Part shown: piece after piece, positions 34,313-41,375 of the stretch
How positions within the stretch are numbered: the first letter of the stretch is position 1
Layout: each line of letters starts with the position of its first letter
Source: Nitrosopumilus cobalaminigenes
Lineage (GTDB): Archaea; Thermoproteota; Nitrososphaeria; Nitrososphaerales; Nitrosopumilaceae
DNA length: 64,000 nucleotides
Assembly: GCF_013407145.1 (NCBI RefSeq)
Contig: NZ_CP026993.1
Span: 1,386,590-1,450,589 of the forward strand
Reading direction: 5' to 3'
Notes under the pieces: generated by a model
Told to the model about the DNA's origin: nothing
Databases searched by the model: none
The model's input: the letters and a program-made list of their open reading frames with translations, nothing else
Translations under genes and position numbers: made by a program

Positions 34313-35011
34313 TTAGTTTGATTTTTCAAATTCATCATTACAAAATTGATGAAAAACAGAACATTTGTTTTCTTTAGCCTCATTTTTTATTTTTTCCATG
34401 TCTTTGTTTAAAATTCCCTGTGCGGCTAAAAATGCGTCATCACTCATACCTAATTTTTCAAATAATTTGGATTTTGCAAGAGGTAATTCTTTTAATTTTG
34501 AATCGATCATTTGAGCCTGATCATAATAATGGATGGCATCTTGATAATTTCCAAGATGACTAAGAGAATTAGCTTTATTCATTAATGCCGTAATATCTTT
34601 AGAATCTATTAGAAGAGATGTGTCATAACATTCTAAGGCTTCCTTGTGTCTGTCTAACTCATTTAATGCAATTCCCAGACTGTTTAGAGCCCAAATATCC
34701 TTTGAATCAATCGAAAGAATTTGTTTACAGAATTTTATTACTTGTTCATATTGTTTTAAATTTTCAAGAGCAAATATCTTATTTTTTAGAGCATAAATAT
34801 CAGAATTTTTTATTTCTAAAACTTTATTGCAATAATCAATAGATTCATCAAATTTTTTTAAATAAATCAAAGATAATGAGATATTTTGAAGTGCAAGCAT
34901 ATCATTTGGATTATTTTCAAGTAATTCCTTACAATAATTATACATCTCATCAAATTTTTCAGCATCAAACAACCTAGTAATTACATTTGAAGGATCAAGG
35001 AGATCTATCAT
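34313..35011 (-). CDS. Tetratricopeptide-repeat protein
   Basis: A 232-residue protein of about five 34-residue TPR helix pairs between residues 20 and 190: NNPNDMLALQNISLSLIYLK, NSDIYALKNKIFALENLKQ, DSKDIWALNSLGIALNELD and DSKDITALMNKANSLSHLG are recognisable repeats. No enzymatic domain or signal peptide is present, so it is likely a cytoplasmic scaffold. The partner is unknown; the neighbouring genes (riboflavin synthase, RHH protein) give no clear clue. Confidence 0.8.
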   Translation of the reverse strand: MIDLLDPSNVITRLFDAEKFDEMYNYCKELLENNPNDMLALQNISLSLIYLKKFDESIDYCNKVLEIKNSDIYALKNKIFALENLKQYEQVIKFCKQILSIDSKDIWALNSLGIALNELDRHKEALECYDTSLLIDSKDITALMNKANSLSHLGNYQDAIHYYDQAQMIDSKLKELPLAKSKLFEKLGMSDDAFLAAQGILNKDMEKIKNEAKENKCSVFHQFCNDEFEKSN

Positions 35012-35082
35012 TATATAATAAATTAAAAATACATCATCTTTAATCTATTCTACTTAAAATACAAACTTGTAGAAGGATTTTA

Positions 35083-35226
35083 TTATTTCAAAACTTTACG
35101 AAGCGTTTCATTCAAGACTTTAGAATAGCTGTATGAAGACTGTTCTTGTTGAATTAGTTTGGCTTGACGTAATCTAAGTTTCTTATCAAGATCTTCATCA
35201 ATCATAATTGTTACTCGTTTACTCAT
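35083..35226 (-). CDS. Ribbon-helix-helix DNA-binding protein (47 aa)
   Basis: The sequence SKRVTIMIDEDLDKKLRLRQ followed by a second helix SYSKVLNETLRKVLK is a ribbon-helix-helix fold as in CopG/Arc regulators. I set the start at ATG 35226, giving 47 residues; an in-frame upstream ATG adds a poorly conserved-looking segment. No toxin gene is adjacent, so a simple autoregulator is more likely than an antitoxin. It is upstream of the TPR gene and downstream of the response regulator on the same strand. Confidence 0.75.
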   Translation of the reverse strand: MSKRVTIMIDEDLDKKLRLRQAKLIQQEQSSYSYSKVLNETLRKVLK

Positions 35227-35294
35227 TCTTATCACAGTAATGGTATGAAGTTTTGAATATAACATTATATGAAAAGTTCCAAAAATGGGAAAAA

Positions 35295-35645
35295 TTAGTT
35301 TTTAATGATAGAAATTATTTGATCCATTTTGAATGGTTTTTGAATAAGAGGGATGTTGAGTTTTTCTAATTTTTCTTCAGTCGCAAAACTTCCATCAGCA
35401 GTAACAGCAATAATTCGTGCTTTTGGATTAATGTCTTGAATTTTTTTTATTGCATAAAATCCACTTCCATTAGGCATATTCAAATCGATTAAAACAACAT
35501 CAGGTTTAGTTTCCTTGAATAATTTAACAGCAGTAACACCATCAAATCCATTTCCAATTACGTTGATATCATGTTCTTCAAGAAATTCACTGAATAATCT
35601 AACTGTATCTTCATCATCATCAATTACAATTACTGATTTAGACAT
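35295..35645 (-). CDS. Single-domain response regulator (CheY-like)
   Basis: A 116-residue receiver domain. The acidic pocket is VIVIDDDED at the N-terminus, the phosphoacceptor Asp lies in VVLIDLNMPNGSG, the switch Thr in AVTADG and the conserved Lys in LIQKPFKM. There is no output domain, so it must act through a partner. The divergent gene at 35704 has a winged-helix region and could be that partner. No histidine kinase gene lies in this window. Confidence 0.92.
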   Translation of the reverse strand: MSKSVIVIDDDEDTVRLFSEFLEEHDINVIGNGFDGVTAVKLFKETKPDVVLIDLNMPNGSGFYAIKKIQDINPKARIIAVTADGSFATEEKLEKLNIPLIQKPFKMDQIISIIKN

Positions 35646-35703
35646 GTCTAGTCATAGTACAAAGAGCAGTGCTTTAATATTTTCCATTTTTTACAACTAA
35701 TGT

Positions 35704-36315
35704 ATGGGTGGTATTGACAGGATGATTGCATCTGCATTATCATCTGAAATCAAAAAAGAATTAGATTTAGACATTCTGAAAAAAACTGAACGGGAGTTAT
35801 TTTTGGAGCATGGTATGTCAATCAAGTTATCAATTGAGCATTTTCATAAATTTTCAAGTGTTTTGAGAAAAAATTCATCAATAGATGTTAAAAAATTTGA
35901 AAAAGATTGCATTGGTAAAATTCTCAAGATAAAGAAGAAAGATGATAAATTTTTAGTTACAATAATTAATTCAGATTTAAGAGATTTAATCTTAGAATTA
36001 TTTGGAGAAGTGGAAACTAGAAAAATCATTTCGTCTCTTTTAGAGAATGAATATACTATTCCACAAATTCTTAAAGAATCCAAAGTTCCAAAGACATCAG
36101 GATATAGAAAGATAGAAAATTTAATTCTTCATGGATTAATCATTGAATCAGGGAAAGTACTCAGTGAAAGTAAAAAAATATCTAAATTACAATGTGTTTT
36201 TCAAGAAATGAAATTAGATATCAAGAAAGAAAAAATTGGAGTTATCGGAGTAGTAAATAAAAAAATGTTTGAGAAAAGCACCAGTATGAAAGTAATAATT
36301 GAATCTCTTGAATAA
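35704..36315 (+). CDS. Winged-helix (ArsR-like) regulator
   Basis: A 203-residue protein. The middle contains a winged-helix motif around residues 100-150: ETRKIISSLLENEYTIPQIL, KVPKTSGYRKIENLILHGLI. The N-terminal 90 residues are helical and charged (IDRMIASALSSEIKKELDLD) and the C-terminal 45 are a beta-rich basic segment. It is divergent from the single-domain response regulator over a 58-base gap, so the two may control one another or act together. The signal is unknown. Confidence 0.65.
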   Translation: MGGIDRMIASALSSEIKKELDLDILKKTERELFLEHGMSIKLSIEHFHKFSSVLRKNSSIDVKKFEKDCIGKILKIKKKDDKFLVTIINSDLRDLILELFGEVETRKIISSLLENEYTIPQILKESKVPKTSGYRKIENLILHGLIIESGKVLSESKKISKLQCVFQEMKLDIKKEKIGVIGVVNKKMFEKSTSMKVIIESLE

Positions 36316-36331
36316 AATTAAAACGAAGAAA

Positions 36332-37186
36332 CTATTTTACCAGATCGAGTAAGGCTTTTGCTTGCTTGTAATGAACCTCATCAATCATTTTACCCTCTAC
36401 AGTAGTAGCGCCTTTACCTTTTTTTGTTGATTCAAGGTAAATTTTGCATACTTTTTCAGCCCAAGATATCTCACTTTTGTTTGGATGAAACAATTTGTGG
36501 ACTATGGGAATTTGATCAGGATGTATGATACTTTTTCCTGTGTAACCTAGACTTTTTCCCAATTTACAGTCTTTTTCCAACCCCTTTAGATCTTTTAGAT
36601 CTTGCCAAATAGCATCAATTACTACGACTCCTGCAGCATGAGCATCTACAGATATTTTTCTTCTAGAATATTTTTCACCTTCAGAATTTTTAGTATATTC
36701 AACACCTAAATCATTCAATAAATCAAAAACTCCGAAAACTACTGCAGATACTCTCTTTCCAAAAGATCCAATTTCATACGTGTTCACTACACCCTCAGCA
36801 GATTCAATAGATGGAATAATTTGTATTGGTTTTAGTTTTCGAGTTTTTTCCAAACTAGAAAGAATTTTTTCAATTTTTTTCATTTCTTTGATATTGTTTA
36901 CTTTAGGGATTACAACTCCATCAATTCCTTTTTGTACAATTTCTTTAAGATCAGTTGGAATTTTGCCAGAACTTGGAGAGTTTGTTCTCACAAATATAGA
37001 AGATTTGTATAATTTTCTAGATTTTAATGCAGTTTTGATTAGTTTTCGAGCATTAGATTTTTCATCATCTGGAACAGAGTCTTCTAAATCAAAGCAAACA
37101 ATGTCAGCTTGGAGATCCTTAGCTTTTTCAAGAAACCTTGGGTTGTTACCGGGTACAAAAATGAGACTACGAAAGAGCTGAGTCAT
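36332..37186 (-). CDS. HpcH/HpaI aldolase/citrate lyase beta-like (CitE family) protein
   Basis: A CoA-ester lyase-type TIM barrel. Motifs are LIFVPGNNPRFLEKA at the N-terminus, the metal-binding FDLEDSVP, VRTNSP, and PSIESAEGVV, with GKSIIHPDQIP near residue 215. The length of 284 residues fits a stand-alone CitE homologue acting on malyl-, citramalyl- or similar CoA esters. Its gene lies eight bases downstream of the MDR reductase gene, so an acyl-CoA role for the pair is plausible. The actual substrate cannot be told from sequence. Confidence 0.88.
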   Translation of the reverse strand: MTQLFRSLIFVPGNNPRFLEKAKDLQADIVCFDLEDSVPDDEKSNARKLIKTALKSRKLYKSSIFVRTNSPSSGKIPTDLKEIVQKGIDGVVIPKVNNIKEMKKIEKILSSLEKTRKLKPIQIIPSIESAEGVVNTYEIGSFGKRVSAVVFGVFDLLNDLGVEYTKNSEGEKYSRRKISVDAHAAGVVVIDAIWQDLKDLKGLEKDCKLGKSLGYTGKSIIHPDQIPIVHKLFHPNKSEISWAEKVCKIYLESTKKGKGATTVEGKMIDEVHYKQAKALLDLVK

Positions 37187-37193
37187 TAAATGA

Positions 37194-38273
37194 CTAAGCG
37201 CCTTCAGGCTTCATGATGATTTTACCGAACATACCTTTTCCGGTTAACATCTTTGTGTGAGCCTCTGCTGCTTGCTCAAATGTGTATGTAGAGTCAATTG
37301 CAGCTTTGATCTTGCCTTGGCCCATCCAATATAGACCTTGATCAAGTTCAGCTTTAGTTCCTTGTGTAGAACCCAAGACATTAATTCCTTTGAAGAATAT
37401 GTGTCTAAGATCTATTTGTGCGTCATAACCTGTTGTAGCACCACATGAAACAAGAGATGCACCATACTTTAACAACTGTAATTGTTTGTTGAAGTGGGTT
37501 TGACCAATATGATCAAATGCAACATCAATTCCAGGTGCTTCACCTTTTGTTTTTGCAATTTCTTTTGAAATTTTAAAGACTTCTTTACTCCAACCGTCTT
37601 GTCTATGATCAACTGCATAATCAGCACCTAATTCTTTACATTTGTCTAGTTTGTCAGGACTTGCAGTTGCAATTACGTCACAGTTATACAACTTGGCAAT
37701 TTGAATTCCAAAGCTTCCAACTCCAGAACCACCACCCATAATGAGTACTGTTTGACCTGGTTGAATTTTTGCTCTTCCTACCAGCATGTGCCAGGAAGTA
37801 AGAAGTGTCATGGATGCAGCTGCTGCATCATCATATGAAACTCCTTCAGGAATTTTTGAAACATTAACTTCTGGTAAATGGATTTGTTCAGAATATGCTC
37901 CCCATAGAGGTCCAGTTTGGAAACCCCAAACTTGTCTTTTGACACAATCAAATTCTCGTCCATCAGTACATGCTTTACAAACTCTGCATGAAAGATTTGA
38001 GTGAGATACAACTCTGTCTCCAACTTTGAAATTTGTTACATCTTCACCTACGGCGATTACATCTCCAGCTACATCAGAACCTGAAACGTGTGGAAGAGGA
38101 ACTGCAACTGGTACTCCTCTCATTCCCCAAATATCGTTATAATTTAGGGCAGATGCTTTATTGGTAAAAATTACCTCATCTGATTTTGGTTTTGGTTCAT
38201 CTATATCCTGGACTTTAAGGATCTTAGCATAATTATCATCTGGTGCATATTCATTGTATACAACTGCTTTCAT
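37194..38273 (-). CDS. Zinc-containing MDR-family alcohol dehydrogenase / acryloyl-CoA reductase-like
   Basis: A medium-chain dehydrogenase/reductase of 359 residues. VSGSDVAGDVIAVGEDV, the structural zinc cysteines in CRVCKACTDGREFDC and the NADP-binding GGGSGVGSFGIQIAK are visible, and LKYGASLVSCGATTG follows. Proteins of this group include crotonyl-/acryloyl-CoA reductases, and a thaumarchaeal member has, as I recall, been proposed as the acryloyl-CoA reductase of the 3HP/4HB cycle. It is co-transcribed with the CitE-like gene. An ordinary alcohol dehydrogenase remains possible. Confidence 0.87.
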   Translation of the reverse strand: MKAVVYNEYAPDDNYAKILKVQDIDEPKPKSDEVIFTNKASALNYNDIWGMRGVPVAVPLPHVSGSDVAGDVIAVGEDVTNFKVGDRVVSHSNLSCRVCKACTDGREFDCVKRQVWGFQTGPLWGAYSEQIHLPEVNVSKIPEGVSYDDAAAASMTLLTSWHMLVGRAKIQPGQTVLIMGGGSGVGSFGIQIAKLYNCDVIATASPDKLDKCKELGADYAVDHRQDGWSKEVFKISKEIAKTKGEAPGIDVAFDHIGQTHFNKQLQLLKYGASLVSCGATTGYDAQIDLRHIFFKGINVLGSTQGTKAELDQGLYWMGQGKIKAAIDSTYTFEQAAEAHTKMLTGKGMFGKIIMKPEGA

Positions 38274-38314
38274 GAGTTAACGGAAATTGTTTCTAAATTT
38301 AAATTTTTTCTGAT

Positions 38315-38596
38315 TTATACTCGATTTATCTTAAAATCACGTTTTGGTTGCTGTGTAGAGAGCAAAATTTGCTTTAATTGATCGTCATTGATTTGTCCAG
38401 GTAACTTGCCTTGAGTTGCCATACCGATCAAATATTGTTCAACCATATCAGATAACTCAGGTTTTACCATTTTGATATTATTTAGTCTACTTCTAGCTTC
38501 AGGGGTTAGAACTTGTTTTAGAATTTGTTCTTTTTGAGCAGCTAATTCATGATTAGTGTTATCGATGGGTGGTTCGTTAGAATCCGGAAAATCCAT
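38315..38596 (-). CDS. DNA-binding protein of the PDCD5 family
   Basis: The archaeal homologue of human PDCD5/TFAR19. The 93 residues include EQILKQVLTPEARSRLNNIK, KPELSDMVEQYLIGMATQG and the C-terminal basic DFKINRV. The order of three helices and the Gln/Lys-rich middle helix are typical. The role in archaea is poorly defined, with nucleic-acid binding likely. It lies seven bases downstream of rps19e, an association common in archaea. Confidence 0.95.
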   Translation of the reverse strand: MDFPDSNEPPIDNTNHELAAQKEQILKQVLTPEARSRLNNIKMVKPELSDMVEQYLIGMATQGKLPGQINDDQLKQILLSTQQPKRDFKINRV

Positions 38597-38603
38597 TTTT
38601 AAT

Positions 38604-39056
38604 CTAAGAATATACTTTCAATTGAGGATTCTCAACAATTAGTTCTTTAAGAATTTCTGTTGATAATCTATCGAGTTTTTGCATTCCTTGTTTAGAAACA
38701 ATTCTACCTTTCTTCTCAACTTTTTCAAGATAACCAAGTTTTTCTAATCCTTGAATTGCATTTCTAATAATTGCACCACCAGCATCTTTGTGATGAGCAG
38801 CTCCATATCCTGATGGTTTACCACCACCATAATCATTTCTTAAAGCGTTAATTCCAATAGGGCCATTAAGGTAAATTTTTCTCAAAATTGATGCACATCT
38901 AGTATACCACCATTCTCTATCTTGTGGAGGCTTGTCTGCATGAGCTCCAGTTTTGACAAATGGGATCCATGATGGTGCAGGAATATCTTCATTCTTTAAT
39001 GCGGAAGACAGTCTACCTATCAATACATCTGCTGGTACATCGTATACCTTTGCCAT
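38604..39056 (-). CDS. rps19e: 30S ribosomal protein S19e
   Basis: Archaeal/eukaryotic small-subunit protein. The 150 residues show VYDVPADVLIGRLSSALKNE, PSWIPFVKTGAHADKPPQDR and WWYTRCASILRKIYLNGPIG, the most conserved part, then GAAHHKDAGGAIIRNAIQGL. It is complete, with an ATG start at 39056, and forms an operon with the PDCD5 gene. RNase P component 4 and a tRNA lie just upstream. Confidence 0.97.
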   Translation of the reverse strand: MAKVYDVPADVLIGRLSSALKNEDIPAPSWIPFVKTGAHADKPPQDREWWYTRCASILRKIYLNGPIGINALRNDYGGGKPSGYGAAHHKDAGGAIIRNAIQGLEKLGYLEKVEKKGRIVSKQGMQKLDRLSTEILKELIVENPQLKVYS

Positions 39057-39087
39057 AGAGTCAAAAACTCGATAATCGTCTTATAAA

Positions 39088-39390
39088 TCATTGAGATATA
39101 ATTTTGCGATAAGTATGCCCACACAAGTTGCAAGTAATTCTGATCGACTTGACAGATGTTCTACCTAAACGAATTCGAGAATTTATTCCAGGCGCAATAA
39201 AAGATTTACATTTTTTGCAAAAAACCATTCTGAGATTATATGGCATTCGGATTTTGTGTCTGGTACTTATTCTTCTAGCAATGGATGCTTGTCTCTGAGA
39301 GAGTTCAGGATTTTTCCTTGCATTACAAATTGCATTTTCAATAAGGATTTCCATTCTCTCCATTGCAATTTTTTTTGCTCCAAGTTTCAC
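39088..39390 (-). CDS. rnp4: Ribonuclease P protein component 4 (Rpp21-like)
   Basis: Zinc-binding protein subunit of archaeal RNase P. ERMEILIENAICNARKNPEL is the N-terminal helical region, followed by RRISTRHKIRMPYNLR, and FCKKCKSFIAPG with ITCNLCGHTY supplies the four zinc cysteines. I use GTG 39390 (VKLGAKKIAMERM), giving 100 residues. An upstream in-frame ATG at 39471 would begin inside the tRNA gene and translate the T-arm, so it is not real. The gene thus follows the tRNA-Gly by about 50 bases. Confidence 0.94.
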   Translation of the reverse strand: MKLGAKKIAMERMEILIENAICNARKNPELSQRQASIARRISTRHKIRMPYNLRMVFCKKCKSFIAPGINSRIRLGRTSVKSIRITCNLCGHTYRKIISQ

Positions 39391-39441
39391 AATAATATCA
39401 AAAACTACACCTAAAAATTGGTTCTCATAATAATTGAAAAA

Positions 39442-39515
39442 TGCAGTCAGCGGGATTCGAACCCGCGTCACAGGGTTGGAAACCCCGAATACTAACCAGG
39501 CTATACTATGACTGC
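39442..39515 (-). tRNA. tRNA-Gly (anticodon TCC)
   Basis: A complete 74-base cloverleaf on the minus strand: acceptor GCAGTCA/TGACTGC with A as discriminator, D-arm GTAT/GTAT, anticodon stem CGGGG/CCCTG with loop TTTCCAA, and T-arm GCGGG-TTCGAAT-CCCGC. The loop reads TCC at positions 34-36, so it decodes GGA as glycine. No intron and no encoded CCA are seen. It precedes rnp4 in the same direction. Confidence 0.96.
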
Positions 39516-39537
39516 AATGAAATGCAAATTTTATTTC

Positions 39538-40209
39538 CTACATAAAAATGGTTTTTTCATACTCATAGAGCATTCTAGCAACTACAACATGTCCTTCAAA
39601 TGATTCATTTCCAACAGAATAGAGATCTGTGATTTTGTTTTCAATTGAATCAGAAAAATGTCCCTTTTGGAATCCTCCAACTACGATACAAGTGTCATCA
39701 TCAATCTCTTTGGCAATTTTTTCATATGTGCTAAGAGTGCCATTTGTTGAAAAACCAATTACTTTTGATGGGTTGATCTCCTCAATTAATTCTTGAAATG
39801 TCTTGTCTTTAATTTCTAACAGAACATCATTATCTTTTGTAGTAACTTTTTCTTCTTGATATAATTTTTCTATTACACCTTCAAATCTATGATATGATTT
39901 TGGAATGTGTACATTTTTGCCAAAAGAGATTACTCTACCATCAACTGTATGAACATAAAGTTTCATTTTATTTTTTAGATATAATGGAATAGTTGTAGCT
40001 TCTAATATTGAAAAATGTACAAGATCAGGCCTCCCTCTTTTCATTTCATTATCAATTCCTTTCATAGCTGCAAAATGCCATGAATTATCTAGTAAAATTT
40101 CTGATGGACTTTTTCCAAGTTTTCTTGCATGTGAGACAACTGATGGATGATGTCTTAATTCAGAAGGAATTAGTTCTAATGACGATTCAGATAAGATTAA
40201 TGAAATCAT
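39538..40209 (-). CDS. nep1: 16S rRNA pseudouridine N1-methyltransferase Nep1
   Basis: SPOUT methyltransferase that modifies a pseudouridine in helix 35 of small-subunit rRNA. The 223-residue protein has LHRHP-like HHPSVVSHARKLGKSPSEIL, RGRPDLVHFSILEATTIPLY, VHTVDGRVISFGKNVHIPKS and the SAM-binding GGFQKGHFSDSI. The length is normal. It lies one base after the stop of the membrane-anchored glycosidase-like gene upstream, so they may share a transcript without a functional link. Confidence 0.95.
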   Translation of the reverse strand: MISLILSESSLELIPSELRHHPSVVSHARKLGKSPSEILLDNSWHFAAMKGIDNEMKRGRPDLVHFSILEATTIPLYLKNKMKLYVHTVDGRVISFGKNVHIPKSYHRFEGVIEKLYQEEKVTTKDNDVLLEIKDKTFQELIEEINPSKVIGFSTNGTLSTYEKIAKEIDDDTCIVVGGFQKGHFSDSIENKITDLYSVGNESFEGHVVVARMLYEYEKTIFM

Positions 40210-40210
40210 T

Positions 40211-41329
40211 TTAGTTAATCATTTCAATTTGCTTCTTAAATTCATTCCAACTGGATTTTGGATCTCCATCATTATTTATCAAACCCGCACTGCAAATGTA
40301 ATGACTTAATCTTTCAGCTACATGTTCACTACTTCCAAAACCAGAACCTCCTACTACTAGTTCATCATCACCAATTTTCGGTGCTTCTACTATACAGCTT
40401 CCTTCTGGCCTATCATATTGCCTATACCAAGTAAAAAATTCTATTTCAGATTCATTTTCTGTGTAAAATTCAAAGGATTTCTCCATAAATTCTGTCTGTG
40501 ATAAATCACTTCCACCTACAAAGTCAGATGTACTCCAGCTAATTTCAAAAATTCCAACTTTCTTATCTCCTGCTAAATCAAAGATTTGTTGTAGTTCTTC
40601 TTTTGCTTGGTCTGGAGTTTTAACAATATCATTTAGAGTATCAACAGGAGAATATGAAAAGGCTACAAAATCACCAACAGATAACTCAGTTACAATATAA
40701 CGCAAATTTTTATTCAAAACTTGATCGAGAGCAAATGCGTTTCCAATTTTTACATCAGGGTGTTTTTCTTTGATTTTATCATAAACTCCATTGAATAGTT
40801 CTTTGTATACTGGAATATTTTGCTCATAAAATCGGAATTGTGATTCTGTTTGACCTGCAAGGATTACAGTATCCACAATATCATATCTGGATAGTATTTC
40901 ATCTAATACACTAACTACTCTATCCTCACCAATAGAATTGATGGATGGTTTTCCAATCCAAGTTGGGAAAGGTCCAAGTGTCTCACCATTAATTATAGAA
41001 AAGTACAAAGTAACTTTGAGATTGTTATTTTTGTTAAAGCTCATCAAGGCATCAGATTGACTCCAGTCAAATTCTCCTCGTTCAGGCTCTATTAGATTCC
41101 AAAAAAGATAGACATTACTTCTTCCAATTCCTGATTCAGATGCTTTTGAATATACATCATCTAATTCTTGTAGTGTTACTGATTGATTTGGTGAATTAAT
41201 TACAAGACCAATTTTTTCATTTGTTTGTTGTGGTAAAACGATTTCAGAATTTGGAATGCTCAAAACTAAAATTGATATGCCAATAATTGACGCTATGCCT
41301 AGAATTAAGCCTAGATGTTTTTTCTCCAT
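40211..41329 (-). CDS. Membrane-anchored glycoside-hydrolase-like TIM-barrel protein
   Basis: One N-terminal membrane segment or uncleaved signal (residues 7-27, LGLILGIASIIGISILVLS) precedes an extracellular domain. NVYLFWNLIEPERGEFDWSQ is the typical strand-3 motif of clan GH-A glycosidases, VILAGQTESQFR supplies a Glu in the strand-4 position and FEISWSTSD a Glu in the strand-7 position. Those are the expected acid/base and nucleophile places, but I have not aligned it. The substrate is unknown; possible targets are surface glycans or S-layer sugars. Confidence 0.65.
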   Translation of the reverse strand: MEKKHLGLILGIASIIGISILVLSIPNSEIVLPQQTNEKIGLVINSPNQSVTLQELDDVYSKASESGIGRSNVYLFWNLIEPERGEFDWSQSDALMSFNKNNNLKVTLYFSIINGETLGPFPTWIGKPSINSIGEDRVVSVLDEILSRYDIVDTVILAGQTESQFRFYEQNIPVYKELFNGVYDKIKEKHPDVKIGNAFALDQVLNKNLRYIVTELSVGDFVAFSYSPVDTLNDIVKTPDQAKEELQQIFDLAGDKKVGIFEISWSTSDFVGGSDLSQTEFMEKSFEFYTENESEIEFFTWYRQYDRPEGSCIVEAPKIGDDELVVGGSGFGSSEHVAERLSHYICSAGLINNDGDPKSSWNEFKKQIEMIN

Positions 41330-41375
41330 ACAGGTTGGAAAATAAAAGAAAGTAAAAAAGTTGTGATTCTGTTAT

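Noticed and set aside
36780-37181. Plus-strand open frame of 133 codons
   Set aside because: Antisense to the CitE-like gene; composition fits a shadow of the conserved coding strand.
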